Part shown: positions 23,145 through 33,674 of the stretch, piece by piece | Position numbering within the stretch: the first letter of the stretch is position 1 | Layout: each line of letters begins with the position of its first letter | Source: Citrobacter amalonaticus | GTDB lineage: Bacteria > Pseudomonadota > Gammaproteobacteria > Enterobacterales > Enterobacteriaceae | DNA length: 64,000 nt | NCBI GenBank assembly: GCA_028994555.1 | Contig: JARDVN010000001.1 | Coordinates: 2,356,001 to 2,420,000, forward strand | Direction: 5' to 3' | Notes under the pieces: model-generated | What the model was told of the DNA's origin: nothing | The model's database searches: none | Seen by the model: the letters and a program-made list of their open reading frames with translations, nothing else | Translations under genes and position numbers: made by a program

Positions 23145-23860
23145 TTAATGTTCCAGTGCGATAGCGCAAACATGATCGAGCGTAGAAAGATTGTTGTAAA
23201 GTTCCGGTAAGGTCATTTTTTTTCTAATCACGACTTTAAGGTTAACTTCTATTTTTCCCTTTTTTGACATCGCGGATGGTGATCGCTTCAATAATGTTTT
23301 TTTTGCTGATTAATACTTTCTACCAGCGTTTGTAGCCCGGATTTTTCGTCAAGAATAACGCGAATTTTTACTTTACCTGGCAATTGATTTTTGGTTTGTA
23401 AAAAGATAACAAAATAGCTGAGTTTTATGGCCAGCAGGAATAAACCCGTGGCAAGCAGAGCATGCATATAAAAACCAGCGCCACTGGTAATTCCCACACC
23501 CGCAGAAGCCCAAACGATAGCGGCGGTTGTCAGGCCGGATATGGCGTCATCATGGCGATGAAGGATAACTCCCGCACCGAGAAAGCCTACGCCGCTGATA
23601 ATTTGTGCGGCCAGACGCATCGGATCGCTACGTATATTCATCGAGATTTCCGCGTAATACTCTGCGGACTGAATAGAGACAACTGTGAGAACGCAGCTGG
23701 CGACGGAAATAATGACGCACGTTTTAAATCCGACAGGCTTTCCTTTCGATTCCCTTTCCAGACCGATGATCCCACCGAGGATAAAAGCGACGCAAATTTT
23801 GCCCAGGGTAATTAACAGAGATTCTCCTTCACCGAATAAGAGGAAGGATAACGTATTCAT
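23145..23860 (-). CDS. MgtC/SapB-family inner-membrane protein (two frameshifts)
   Basis: The N-terminal ~150 residues have several TM segments and MgtC signatures (GGIIGLERESKGKPVGFKT, RLAAQIISGVGFLGAGVI, GLTTAAIVWASAGVGI). A ~75-residue cytosolic tail follows. Frames break at T8 (23297-23304) and T6 (23260-23265); corrected, the protein is 237 residues and ends LDHVCAIALEH*. Start chosen at 23860, which has GGAGG 5 nt upstream, rather than 23881. MgtC relatives act in Mg2+ limitation, pH or virulence in several bacteria; the role here is unknown. It sits beside copA where E. coli has glsA-ybaT. Confidence 0.82.
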
Positions 23861-23922
23861 ATTTCCTCCGGAAAAACTCACTCCGAACAGCGTACAACGG
23901 TCTCCATTTCTGACCCGTAACG

Positions 23923-24906
23923 CTATGCGCGGTAGGTATGGATATAGTGCTCAATCAGCGAAAGAAGTCGCGGGTTATCGATGCTTTGCAGAATTTTTAT
24001 CCGCTCACCTGTTGGTTCCGGGATCCCCACATTAAGGCGCAATGTGTCACGTCCATAGCGACAGGTCATACCGCGCGTAATGCCTTCAAGAGAAACATCC
24101 AGATAATCTTCCTCCATCGTGGCAAGAGAGGGTTCCAGTAACCAGGCAACGGTTAACGCGTCGTGGATCCAGCATCCGGGAAGATTGCGGGTTTGCATCG
24201 AGTAGGTGATCCACGGGCGAATGGTCTGCGCCAGATAGCGGCTAAGTCCGTTTTCAGCTTTTGCCAGACGATCCAAATCGGCGTGAAGCATTTGGGTTTT
24301 TGTTGTCACATCCATCGGCACCAGCGTGACGGGCGCACCGCTGGTGAGCACCGCATGAGCCGCCTCAGGGTCCAGACCAAAATTGGTATCTTTCAGATAG
24401 CCCGGAACATTGAATACGCCGCCCATAACGACGATATTTTTGACCGAGTGAACAATCTCCGGGTAAAGCTGCAGGGCAATGGCCACATTGGTGAGAGGGC
24501 CGGTAGCAACCAGTGTGATTTCGCCGGGGTTATGACAGATGAGTTCACCCATTGCCTCAGGCGCATAGGGTTTCACCTTCTGGCACAACGCCGGGGCAGG
24601 AACATTCGACCAGAGTTGTCGTAAGCCAGCATAATCAACGCCATGATCCAATTTCTCACGCCACGGTTGCGGATCTTCCCGGAGCGCACGAGAGGCACCA
24701 CGGTAGAGCGCGACGGGAATACCCAGTTGCGTAATCAGATCATTAGCGACGGCATATCCCACGTCTACCGGCGTATTTCCTGCAACAGTGGTGATCATCT
24801 CCAAATCGATTTGCGGAGCGGCAATCGCCAGCGCCAGCGCCAGGCCGTCATCGATATTGGCGCCGGGAATGCCATTGCCCGGATCACAGTCAATAATGAT
24901 ACGCAT
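23923..24906 (-). CDS. Nucleoside hydrolase (inosine-uridine preferring family)
   Basis: A 327-residue enzyme predicted to cleave the N-glycosidic bond of a ribonucleoside. The N-terminal metal motif is DCDPGNGIPGANIDDGLAL, in which a short insertion separates DPG from IDDG compared with the usual DTDPGIDDA. Other family signatures are LVATGPLTNVAIAL, NIVVMGGVF and IHDALTVAWLLEP. Start chosen at 24906 (MRIIIDCDPG). It begins 4 nt after the LacI-type regulator stop, so the two are co-transcribed. It is not clearly RihA, RihB or RihC, so no symbol is given. Substrate not predictable from sequence alone. Confidence 0.87.
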   Translation of the reverse strand: MRIIIDCDPGNGIPGANIDDGLALALAIAAPQIDLEMITTVAGNTPVDVGYAVANDLITQLGIPVALYRGASRALREDPQPWREKLDHGVDYAGLRQLWSNVPAPALCQKVKPYAPEAMGELICHNPGEITLVATGPLTNVAIALQLYPEIVHSVKNIVVMGGVFNVPGYLKDTNFGLDPEAAHAVLTSGAPVTLVPMDVTTKTQMLHADLDRLAKAENGLSRYLAQTIRPWITYSMQTRNLPGCWIHDALTVAWLLEPSLATMEEDYLDVSLEGITRGMTCRYGRDTLRLNVGIPEPTGERIKILQSIDNPRLLSLIEHYIHTYRA

Positions 24907-24910
24907 CGAT

Positions 24911-25948
24911 TCATTCTTCTGTTTTTTCGGGTTGTACTTTATGTCCCTGGCAGCCACACGATTCTCCTGTTCGTAAATAAAACTCAAATTCAACGCGGCG
25001 AACCTCGCCATCCCAATTCTTTAGCATGTCAATGGCTGCACGGGCCATCTTATCGACCGGTTGTCGGACAGCGGTTAAAGAAGGGACGTTGTAAGCCGAT
25101 TCTTGTGTTGCGTTAAAGCAGACCAGAGCCACATCTTCAGGAACGCGCAACCCGTGTTCCGCCAGCGCGCGTAAACAACCGAGCGCCTGCTGCTCATTCG
25201 TCGCGAACAGCGCGCGCGGCGGCTGGCTCTGCAGCATACGTTTTGTCGCCTCGTAACCTCCGGCGCGGGTATAGTTGGTCGAAAAAATCCATGAGGGATT
25301 GACCACTAACGATGAGGCTTCCAGCGCCTGCTGCCAGCCCCGGATACGATCCTGCGTATTCAGCATTTCACGTGGACCACAAATGATACCGATGTCGCGG
25401 TATCCGTGATCAATAAGATGTTGTGTGACCTGCATCGCCGCCAGTTGTTCATCAACCTGGATAACGCTGACGTTAAGTCCGGGATCCACGCGATCGAGCA
25501 TGACGCAGGGCGTACCGCTCTCCTGAATCAAATTGATATAAGGATGGCGATCAACGCTGGTGTAGATCAGTCCGTCAACCTGGCGGTGCAGCATATTATT
25601 AATCAGTTCACGTTCACGGCAGCTATTGTCACCAGCATCACCCAGCAGGAGTACTTTGCCATCAGCAAATGCTTCGTGTTGCAGAGCATGAGCCATAGAG
25701 GCGATAAACGGGTTCGAGATGTCCGGTGCGACAAGCCCATACGTTTGTGTACTCCCTGAAGCGAGCGCGCGAGCGATGCCATTGGGTCGATAGCCGGTTT
25801 TCTTAATGGCCTGCAGGACACGTTGTCGGGTCGCCTCGGCAACGGGACGCGGACCATTATTAATAACGTAACTCACGACAGCGACGGATGTTCCCGCTTC
25901 TTTTGCCACGTCAGAACGTGTTACGCGTTGTGAATGTGATTGAGTCAC
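24911..25948 (-). CDS. LacI/GalR-family transcriptional regulator
   Basis: A 345-residue repressor-type protein. The N-terminal HTH is VTRSDVAKEAGTSVAVVSYV (about residues 9-28), followed by a periplasmic-binding-like domain (YGLVAPDISNPFIASMAHAL). It lies between the MHS transporter and the nucleoside hydrolase in the same direction. It probably senses the imported substrate and acts on the paired TCTAC..GTAGA sites upstream of the transporter. Confidence 0.9.
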   Translation of the reverse strand: MTQSHSQRVTRSDVAKEAGTSVAVVSYVINNGPRPVAEATRQRVLQAIKKTGYRPNGIARALASGSTQTYGLVAPDISNPFIASMAHALQHEAFADGKVLLLGDAGDNSCRERELINNMLHRQVDGLIYTSVDRHPYINLIQESGTPCVMLDRVDPGLNVSVIQVDEQLAAMQVTQHLIDHGYRDIGIICGPREMLNTQDRIRGWQQALEASSLVVNPSWIFSTNYTRAGGYEATKRMLQSQPPRALFATNEQQALGCLRALAEHGLRVPEDVALVCFNATQESAYNVPSLTAVRQPVDKMARAAIDMLKNWDGEVRRVEFEFYLRTGESCGCQGHKVQPEKTEE

Positions 25949-26052
25949 GAGGCACCTACCTGATTGCGTTCAGAGTGATTTTTTCCAGACAGCATAAGGC
26001 GTTATGACCCAAAAATCTTGGGTAAAGAACGCGTATCTCACGTTCTGCGGCC

Positions 26053-27447
26053 TCAAATTGCATCCTCGGGTAAATTAAGATCCCGCCCGCGGGTCTCTGG
26101 AGCAAAGAAAGTGGTTACCAGTCCAATTGCGGCCATCAGGGCGAAATAAAGCGCGATCGGCCACCAGTGTCCGTAAAACGAGAGCAGTGCAGAGGCGATA
26201 AGCGGCGCCGTCCCGCCAGACATAATCGAACCGAGCTCTTTGGCAAATGCCATTTTGGTATAACGATTCGTGACACCGAAAAGCTCAACGCCCCATGCAG
26301 CCTGAACACCGAAAATACCCAGTGACGCGATTCCCATCCCGGTAATGATCGTTGGGATAACAATCCACGGCTCACGGGAATCCAGCAGCATAAATGCCGG
26401 AAAGGCATACAGGATCAGTAACAAGCAGAACCAACGATAGATGATCCGTCTGCCGAATCGATCGGAAAGCCAGCCCGCCAGAGGAATAATGGCGAATCCC
26501 AGAACCGACGCGATAAACACCGCCACAGTCGGTACAGACTTATCCACCATCAGCACCTTAGCGACATAGCCAATGATAAATCCCTGAGCGAGGTAGGAAG
26601 GACCATTCTCGCCTATGCGTAATCCAACCATGGTCCAGAACGCACGGGTCCGTTTCCAGAAGCTACGTGTGTCATGTTGTTGCTGCGCTTTTCCCTCGCG
26701 AAGAACCTTTTCTCGCTCGGCCTGCAGAAGGGCTTTTTGACGTTCAAAGACGGGCGTTTCGCGCATATGGCGACGAATTAATAGCGCTGCGGCGGCAATA
26801 AGAATGCTGCAAAGAAAAGGAATACGCCATCCCCAGCTTAATAAGTCATCTTTGTCCATTTGCAGGACGATGAGCCAAACCAGCGAAGCCAGTAATGTTC
26901 CGCTGTTCGAGCCCAGCGCGATAATCGAAGAAACCAGCCCACGGCGTTTTACGGGAGCATACTCACCGAGCATCACGGTACCGCCTGAAAGCTCCGCTCC
27001 GGCCCCCAGGCCCTGAGAAAATCGAAGAATTACCAGACATACCGGCGCCCAGACGCCAATCTGGGCGTAGCTTGGGATTAAACCGATTAGCATGGTCGAC
27101 ATGCCCATCAATCCAATGGTGATAACCATGACAATCTTGCGGCCATGTTTATCGCCTATCCAGCCGAACAGCAATGCACCGATAGGGCGAGCAATAAACC
27201 CAACAGAATAGGCGGCAAAACTGGAAAGTAACGCCATGACCGGTGTCGCTTCCGGAAAAAAAACATCGCCAAAGATAATGCCTGCGGCAAGGCCGTACAG
27301 AGCAAAATCGGCATACTCCATCGTGGTGCCTAACCAGCAGGAAAAGGTGGCTCGCCAAAACTCGCGGCGTCCCTCGGGGGTTTCCAGCCGCTCCTGAGCG
27401 GCCTGTTGGTTATCCGTCAGGGGAACAGAGGATGAATGCGTGTTCAT
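26053..27447 (-). CDS. MFS transporter, metabolite:H+ symporter (MHS) type
   Basis: A 464-residue inner-membrane protein with about 12 TM segments. MHS signatures include WLGTTMEYADFALYG, GWIGDKHGRKIVMVITIGLMG and RFSQGLGAGAELSGG. Relatives include ShiA and ProP. With a nucleoside hydrolase and a LacI regulator downstream it probably imports a nucleoside or nucleoside-like compound, an inference from context. It is the first gene of the module, 104 nt upstream of the regulator. Confidence 0.88.
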   Translation of the reverse strand: MNTHSSSVPLTDNQQAAQERLETPEGRREFWRATFSCWLGTTMEYADFALYGLAAGIIFGDVFFPEATPVMALLSSFAAYSVGFIARPIGALLFGWIGDKHGRKIVMVITIGLMGMSTMLIGLIPSYAQIGVWAPVCLVILRFSQGLGAGAELSGGTVMLGEYAPVKRRGLVSSIIALGSNSGTLLASLVWLIVLQMDKDDLLSWGWRIPFLCSILIAAAALLIRRHMRETPVFERQKALLQAEREKVLREGKAQQQHDTRSFWKRTRAFWTMVGLRIGENGPSYLAQGFIIGYVAKVLMVDKSVPTVAVFIASVLGFAIIPLAGWLSDRFGRRIIYRWFCLLLILYAFPAFMLLDSREPWIVIPTIITGMGIASLGIFGVQAAWGVELFGVTNRYTKMAFAKELGSIMSGGTAPLIASALLSFYGHWWPIALYFALMAAIGLVTTFFAPETRGRDLNLPEDAI

Positions 27448-27502
27448 AAGAACTCCTTGAAGTTATCTGTCGACATACGTCACAGGTTGATACGCTTCGT
27501 GT

Positions 27503-27558
27503 TCTACTCGCGTAGATATTATGTTTTTACCGGAGATAAATAAATCTACCCGCGTAGA
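27503..27558. promoter_or_regulatory. Paired operator sites upstream of the MHS transporter
   Basis: TCTAC-TCGC-GTAGA at 27503-27516 and TCTAC-CCGC-GTAGA at 27545-27558: two near-identical dyads 42 bp apart (about four helical turns). The CG-centred dyad fits a LacI-family operator. They lie 56-111 nt upstream of the transporter start. The rest of 27559-27827 holds no recognisable gene. Confidence 0.75.
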
Positions 27559-27827
27559 ATTACCAGCTAAAAGAACTGAAATTGCGAAAGCGATCACTTA
27601 TAACAAGCCATTGTTACAAAAAAAGGTCTCACGGCTTCGATGTTCTTCACTGTTTATGACGTTCGAACGATCGGCGGTTTCGGAGAAAATTTGAACGTGG
27701 CAGAGATGTCGCTTATCGCGAATGAAATGAGATGAGGCTGTTGGCATCAACAGGGATGAGGGTGTGCGGTGTCAGCCACAAGTACGTTATAATGACGCCA
27801 TGCCACAGCTTAAGATGCGGAGGATGT

Positions 27828-28240
27828 GTGAATATCAGCGATGTTGCTAAAAAAAACCGGTTTAACCACAAAAGCGATTCGCTTTTATGAAGAAAAAGGG
27901 CTGGTCACGCCGCCGCTGCGTAGCGAAAACGGTTATCGCACTTACGGGCAACAGCATCTCAATGAACTGACGCTACTGCGCCAGGCGCGTCAGGTCGGAT
28001 TCAACCTTGAAGAGTGTGGCGAGCTGGTGAACCTGTTTAACGATCCAGGACGTCACAGCGCGGATGTCAAAAAAGCGGACGCTGGAGAAAGTGGCGGAAA
28101 TTGAGCGCCATATCAGCGAACTACAGTCAATGCGCGTACAGTTGCTGACGCTGGCGGAGTCATGTCCGGGCGATGACAGCGCGGAATGCCCCATTATCGA
28201 CAACCTTTCTGGCTGTTGCCACCACAAGGCGCAGGCTTAA
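27828..28240 (+). CDS. cueR: Copper-responsive MerR-family activator CueR (two frameshifts)
   Basis: Corrected length is 136 residues. The winged HTH is [23 protein letters not shown], followed by a dimerisation helix and the metal-binding loop with two cysteines ([13 protein letters not shown]). Known role: senses Cu(I)/Ag(I)/Au(I) and activates copA and cueO. Runs A8 (27849-27856) and A6 (28069-28074) each carry one extra base. The start is GTG at 27828 with GGAGG just upstream. Two copies of its operator are in the window, at 21546 and 23097. Confidence 0.93.
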
Positions 28241-28252
28241 CGTCTGAGAAAA

Positions 28253-28281
28253 TAAAAAGCGAATGCTCGTGGAGCACTCGC
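28253..28281 (-). terminator. Terminator downstream of ybbJ
   Basis: On the minus strand: GCGAGTGCTC-CAC-GAGCATTCGC followed by TTTTTA. It would end the qmcA-ybbJ transcript, which converges on cueR. Confidence 0.75.
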
Positions 28282-28323
28282 CTGTTGTGCTTAAGCGCCT
28301 GGTAGACCCTCACGTCATTTCTG

Positions 28324-28782
28324 TCATCGGGGTAGGGGTCTGATATAGAGCGTGATGCCTTCAACGGCAATCACTTCAACGCGGGTTCCGGCAGGCAGAT
28401 CTTCAATGGCATTTACCGGCCACGAACTGTCGCCAACTCTGATATGCCCGCGTCCGTTGACCAGATCGGTTTCCAGCACATACCGACGGCCGACCAGTTG
28501 CTGGCCGCGCTGGTTGAGCTGACTGTCCGCCGGTTTTTGTTCACGCACACGTTTTGCCAGCCACTTCCACCAGAGCCAGGCGGCAAGCAGCGTTAAGACG
28601 GCAAAGATAACGCCCTGCCACTCCCAGTCGACGGGCAACAGCCAGACCAGAATACCGGTAATGACCGCCGCGACCCCGCTCCATAACAGATAACCGTTGC
28701 CGCCCAGCATCTCAGCAGCCAGAAGCAGACCGCCGAGGCTGAGCCAGAAAATATGGGGATGCCCCACAATCATCTCGATCAT
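28324..28782 (-). CDS. ybbJ: NfeD-like inner-membrane protein YbbJ
   Basis: A 152-residue protein with two to three N-terminal hydrophobic segments and a C-terminal OB-fold NfeD domain ([26 protein letters not shown]). Its ATG overlaps the qmcA stop by one base (TAATG), so the two are translationally coupled. NfeD proteins typically pair with stomatin/SPFH proteins such as QmcA. Confidence 0.93.
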   Translation of the reverse strand: MIEMIVGHPHIFWLSLGGLLLAAEMLGGNGYLLWSGVAAVITGILVWLLPVDWEWQGVIFAVLTLLAAWLWWKWLAKRVREQKPADSQLNQRGQQLVGRRYVLETDLVNGRGHIRVGDSSWPVNAIEDLPAGTRVEVIAVEGITLYIRPLPR

Positions 28783-29696
28783 TATTTCTTCCGTTCGCTG
28801 GCGCTGTCCTTGATCAGTTCAGTGATCCCGGCAATGGAGCCCATCAGGCTGCTGGCATCCAGTGGCATCATCACCACCTTACTGTTACTGGACGAGCCGA
28901 TTTGTTGTAGCGCTTCGGTATATTTCTGCGCCACAAAGTAGTTCACTGCCTGAATATCACCGGAGGCGATCGCTTCAGACACCATTTTGGTCGCGCGGGC
29001 TTCCGCTTCGGCGGAACGTTCGCGGGCTTCTGCCTGTAAAAAGGCGGACTGACGTTCCCCTTCAGCTTTCAGGATCTGCGACTGTTTTTCCCCTTCCGCC
29101 TTGAGGATTTCCGCCTGGCGCACCCCTTCGGCTTCCAGAATATAGGCACGTTTTGTACGTTCCGCTTTCATCTGGGCGTTCATGGAGGAGATCAGTTCAG
29201 CCGGTGGGCGGACATCGCGAATTTCGATACGGGTGACTTTAATGCCCCAGGGATTGGTGGCCTCATCGACGATGTGCAGCAGACGCGTGTTAATACTGTC
29301 ACGCTGAGAGAGCATCTCATCAAGCTCCATCGAACCCAGAACGGTACGGATGTTGGTCATGGTCAGGTTGATGATCGCCAGCTCCAGATTGCTGACCTCA
29401 TAGGCCGCACGCGGCGCGTCGATCACCTGAATAAAACAGACGGCGTCAATAGTGACGTTGGCGTTATCTTTCGAGATAACTTCCTGTGAAGGAATATCCA
29501 GCACCTGTTCCATCATATTGATTTTGCGGCCAACACGATCCATGAACGGTACGACAAGACTTAAGCCCGGTTGCAGCGTTTTGGTATAGCGGCCAAACCG
29601 CTCGACCGTCCACTGGTATCCCTGGGGGACAATTTTCACGCCGGCTCCGACGATCACCAGCGCGACAAAAATGAGAATAGGAATAACGATAAGCAT
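28782..29696 (-). CDS. qmcA: SPFH/stomatin-family membrane protein QmcA
   Basis: A 304-residue protein. A single N-terminal TM segment is followed by an SPFH domain ([29 protein letters not shown] region near 130) and a long Ala/Glu-rich coiled coil ([20 protein letters not shown]). The start at 29696 ([12 protein letters not shown]) has AGGAGG 7 nt upstream, preferred over 29723. It probably forms large membrane microdomain assemblies with YbbJ. Confidence 0.94.
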   Translation of the reverse strand: MLIVIPILIFVALVIVGAGVKIVPQGYQWTVERFGRYTKTLQPGLSLVVPFMDRVGRKINMMEQVLDIPSQEVISKDNANVTIDAVCFIQVIDAPRAAYEVSNLELAIINLTMTNIRTVLGSMELDEMLSQRDSINTRLLHIVDEATNPWGIKVTRIEIRDVRPPAELISSMNAQMKAERTKRAYILEAEGVRQAEILKAEGEKQSQILKAEGERQSAFLQAEARERSAEAEARATKMVSEAIASGDIQAVNYFVAQKYTEALQQIGSSSNSKVVMMPLDASSLMGSIAGITELIKDSASERKK

Positions 29697-29841
29697 TGAA
29701 AAACCTCCTGTTGAACTGTCCATGATGTCGTGATTAGCGACGTTACTCTTGAAATTATACCTGATTCATTAAAGAGAGTTCCCCTCCCGTTAATTAGAGG
29801 GATACACTATTTTGCGATAAAACGCGAAAACAGGATAGACA

Positions 29842-30513
29842 ATGCGTACAAATAGCATTTTGCTGCAGGTAAACAATGTGGGTTACCAGGTTGGGACCAC
29901 GAAAATTCTGAATAACATCCGTTTTGACTTACGTCCCGGTGAATTTAAATTAATTACCGGGCCTTCCGGATGCGGGAAAAGCACTTTACTGAAGATTATC
30001 GCGTCATTGCTCAGTCCGAATAGCGGTGAGATCCTCTTTGCCGGAGAGAACATCACCACCCTCAACCCAGAGAATTATCGCCAGCAGGTCTCCTATTGCG
30101 CCCAGACGCCCGCGCTGTTTGGCGATACCGTCTACGATAATCTGATTTTCCCCTGGCAGATCCGACATCAGCATCCGGAATCCGGGGCCTTTGTGGCTGA
30201 CCTGGCCCGCTTTCAGTTGCCGGAAACGATACTGACGAAAAATATCAACGAGCTCTCCGGTGGAGAGAAACAGCGTATTTCCCTGATCCGCAATTTACAA
30301 TTTTTACCGCAGGTCTTACTGCTTGATGAAATCACCAGCGCGCTGGATGAAAGCAATAAGCGCAACGTGAATGAGATTATTCATCACTATGCTCGCGATA
30401 AGAAGATTGGCGTACTGTGGGTCACTCACGATAAAGACGAAATTAATCATGCGGATAAAATAATCACCCTGATGCCGCATGCCGGAGAAATGCAGGAAGC
30501 GTGCAATGAATGA
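29842..30513 (+). CDS. fetA: Iron export ABC transporter ATPase FetA
   Basis: A 223-residue ABC ATPase with Walker A GPSGCGKST, signature LSGGEKQR, Walker B VLLLDEITS and the H-loop VTHDKDE. In E. coli FetAB exports iron and protects from oxidative stress. It overlaps fetB by 8 nt. Confidence 0.93.
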   Translation: MRTNSILLQVNNVGYQVGTTKILNNIRFDLRPGEFKLITGPSGCGKSTLLKIIASLLSPNSGEILFAGENITTLNPENYRQQVSYCAQTPALFGDTVYDNLIFPWQIRHQHPESGAFVADLARFQLPETILTKNINELSGGEKQRISLIRNLQFLPQVLLLDEITSALDESNKRNVNEIIHHYARDKKIGVLWVTHDKDEINHADKIITLMPHAGEMQEACNE

Positions 30514-31285
30514 ACATAATATTACCAACGAGTCACTGGCATTAGCGATGATGCTGGTGGTAGTGGCGATGCTGATAAGCCACAAAGAGAAACTGGCGCT
30601 GGAGAAAGATATTCTCTGGAGCGTCGCGCGTGCGGTCGTTCAGCTTATTATTGTCGGCTATGTGCTGAAATATATCTTCGCGGTGAATCATGTCGTCCTG
30701 ACGCTGCTGATGGTACTGTTTATCTGTTTTAACGCCGCGTATAACGCGCAGAAACGCAGTAAATATATTGATAAAGCGTTTCTTTCCTCGTTTATCGCCA
30801 TTACGACAGGGGCGGGTTTAACGCTGACGGTACTGGTTTTATCCGGGTCGATTGAGTTTATTCCCATGCAGGTCATTCCGATTGCCGGGATGATCGCGGG
30901 CAATGCGATGGTGGCTGTCGGGTTGTGCTACAACAATCTCGGTCAGCGTTTCAGCAGTGAACAGCAGCAGATTCAGGAAAAACTCAGCCTGGGCGCTACG
31001 CCAAAAATGGCGTCTGCCGGCTTGATCCGCGACAGCATTCGCGCCTCGCTGATCCCAACGATCGACTCCGCGAAAACGGTTGGACTGGTGAGTTTGCCGG
31101 GGATGATGTCAGGGCTGATCTTTGCCGGTATCGATCCGGTCAAAGCGATTAAGTATCAGATTATGGTGACCTTTATGTTGCTCTCAACGGCGAGCCTGTC
31201 GACCATCATTGCCTGCTATTTAACCTATCGGAAGTTTTATAACTCGCGCCACCAACTGGTGGTGACGCATTTAAGGAAATCGTAA
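30506..31285 (+). CDS. fetB: Iron export permease FetB
   Basis: A 259-residue inner-membrane protein of the UPF0014 family with about seven TM segments and the signatures IPMQVIPIAGMIAGNAMVAVGL and GLVSLPGMMSGLIFAG. The start at 30506 (MNEHNITNESLAL) matches E. coli FetB and overlaps the fetA stop. It forms the export complex with FetA. Confidence 0.94.
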   Translation: MNEHNITNESLALAMMLVVVAMLISHKEKLALEKDILWSVARAVVQLIIVGYVLKYIFAVNHVVLTLLMVLFICFNAAYNAQKRSKYIDKAFLSSFIAITTGAGLTLTVLVLSGSIEFIPMQVIPIAGMIAGNAMVAVGLCYNNLGQRFSSEQQQIQEKLSLGATPKMASAGLIRDSIRASLIPTIDSAKTVGLVSLPGMMSGLIFAGIDPVKAIKYQIMVTFMLLSTASLSTIIACYLTYRKFYNSRHQLVVTHLRKS

Positions 31286-31293
31286 CCGGGGCT

Positions 31294-31327
31294 TGCGTAG
31301 GCCCGATAAGCGTAGCGCCATCGGGCA
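31294..31327. repeat. Single REP element
   Basis: GTAGGCCCGATAAGCGTAG..GCCATCGGGC in the fetB-ybbN convergent gap. Confidence 0.75.
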
Positions 31328-31334
31328 ACGTCAA

Positions 31335-32243
<909 letters not shown>

Positions 32244-32248
32244 TCAAC

Positions 32249-33019
32249 TCATCCGTGCAAAATTTTGTCCATCAGGCGTCCCGGCAGCAGGCGTTTGAGC
32301 AGCATAACGGCCCAGGTGACCAGCGTGACCGGATAACGGAGTTTGGGTTTATCGCTGATAAAAGCATGGCGCACTTTGGCGACCACGGCTTCAGGATCGA
32401 GCGTAAAACGGGCGGCAATACCGGGGTTTTCCACCGGTTTGTCGCTCTCGGTCTGGTTAACGTTTTCAGTAAAGCGCGTGCGGATGGGGCCTGGTTCAAT
32501 CAGGCTGACGTTTATTCCGCTGTGGCGCAGCTCCATGCGCAATGCATCTGACCAGGCTTCCAGCGCGTATTTACTGGCCGCATAGGCACCGCGCCCGGGC
32601 GTTGAGATAAGCCCCATCACTGAGGAGGTCATCACGATACGACCTTCGCCGTGCGGCAGCATAGCCGGTAAAAGACGCATAGTAAGCTGATGCGCGCCAA
32701 AGAAATTGGTGGAAAATTGCTGCTCCATCTGCTCGCGGCTGATGGTGGTAAGCGGACCGTAAACGCCGTATCCGGCATTATTAAAGATCCCGTATAAGCA
32801 GTTATCGGTCAGGGCGATCACCTCGTCAGCGGCGCGATCCACGCTTTCGGGCGAGTCGAGATCAATCAACACGCCGGTGAAACCCATGTTATTCATGCGC
32901 GTGACGTCGTCGGGTTTGCGGCAGCCGGCGAGGACCTGAAAGCCCTGGCGCTTTAGCTCCAGCGCGCTTTCCAGACCGATTCCGCTGGAACATCCTGTTA
33001 TTAAGACCGATTTTTGCAT
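32249..33019 (-). CDS. ybbO: Short-chain dehydrogenase/reductase YbbO
   Basis: A 256-residue SDR protein. The NAD(P) glycine motif TGCSSGIG is at the N-terminus, NNAGYG follows, and the catalytic YAASK motif is near residue 150. E. coli YbbO is reported as an NADP-dependent aldehyde reductase; the activity is inferred here. The frame continues upstream of 33019 (..TGKVMQKS-like in E. coli), so a slightly longer product is possible. It lies 28 nt downstream of tesA. Confidence 0.9.
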   Translation of the reverse strand: MQKSVLITGCSSGIGLESALELKRQGFQVLAGCRKPDDVTRMNNMGFTGVLIDLDSPESVDRAADEVIALTDNCLYGIFNNAGYGVYGPLTTISREQMEQQFSTNFFGAHQLTMRLLPAMLPHGEGRIVMTSSVMGLISTPGRGAYAASKYALEAWSDALRMELRHSGINVSLIEPGPIRTRFTENVNQTESDKPVENPGIAARFTLDPEAVVAKVRHAFISDKPKLRYPVTLVTWAVMLLKRLLPGRLMDKILHG

Positions 33020-33047
33020 AACTTTACCTGTCAGGATCTCCGTTGAA

Positions 33048-33674
33048 TTAAGACTCGTGGTTTACTAAAGGACTCAACTGCTTCGCCATCCAGTCGGCGA
33101 TAAACGGCTGGGCATCGCGGTTAGGATGAATACCATCATCCTGCATCCATTGCGGTTTTAGATAGACCTCTTCCATAAAAAAGGGTAACAGAGGAATATC
33201 AAACTCACTGGCGAGCTTTGGATAGAGCGCGCTAAAGGTTTCATTATACCGACGACCGTAGTTGGCGGGCAGACGAATTTGCATCAGCAACGGTTTGGCG
33301 TTTGCCGCCTTAACCGCTTGCACAATGGTGCGCAGCGTCTGTTCGGTCTGTTGTGGCGCAAAGCCGCGCAGTCCATCGTTACCACCCAGCTCAATCAGCA
33401 CCCAGCTCGGTTGATGCTGTTTTAGCAGTGCAGGCAGACGCGCCAGCGCTTGCCGGGAGGTGTCGCCGCTAATGCTGGCATTCACCACCGTGGTTTTGCT
33501 CTGCCATTTGTCGTTGAGCAGCGCAGGCCAGGCGGCATTTGCGGACATGCGGTATCCGGCGCTCAGGCTGTCACCGAGGATTAACAACGTGTCAGCCGCA
33601 GCGGCCCGACAGGTAAACAGGATCAGGAACAGGAAAGGCAAATGCCAGCGGAAAACATTGTTGAAGTTCATCAT
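33048..33674 (-). CDS. tesA: Periplasmic thioesterase I / protease I / lysophospholipase L1 TesA
   Basis: A 208-residue SGNH hydrolase with the E. coli length. The signal peptide (FNNVFRWHLPFLFLILFTC..AAA) is followed by the nucleophile block LILGDSLSAG, GGNDGLRG and the C-terminal catalytic DGIHPN. It hydrolyses acyl-CoA and lysophospholipid esters in the periplasm. Its start overlaps the divergent ybbA start by 33 nt. Confidence 0.95.
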   Translation of the reverse strand: MMNFNNVFRWHLPFLFLILFTCRAAAADTLLILGDSLSAGYRMSANAAWPALLNDKWQSKTTVVNASISGDTSRQALARLPALLKQHQPSWVLIELGGNDGLRGFAPQQTEQTLRTIVQAVKAANAKPLLMQIRLPANYGRRYNETFSALYPKLASEFDIPLLPFFMEEVYLKPQWMQDDGIHPNRDAQPFIADWMAKQLSPLVNHES

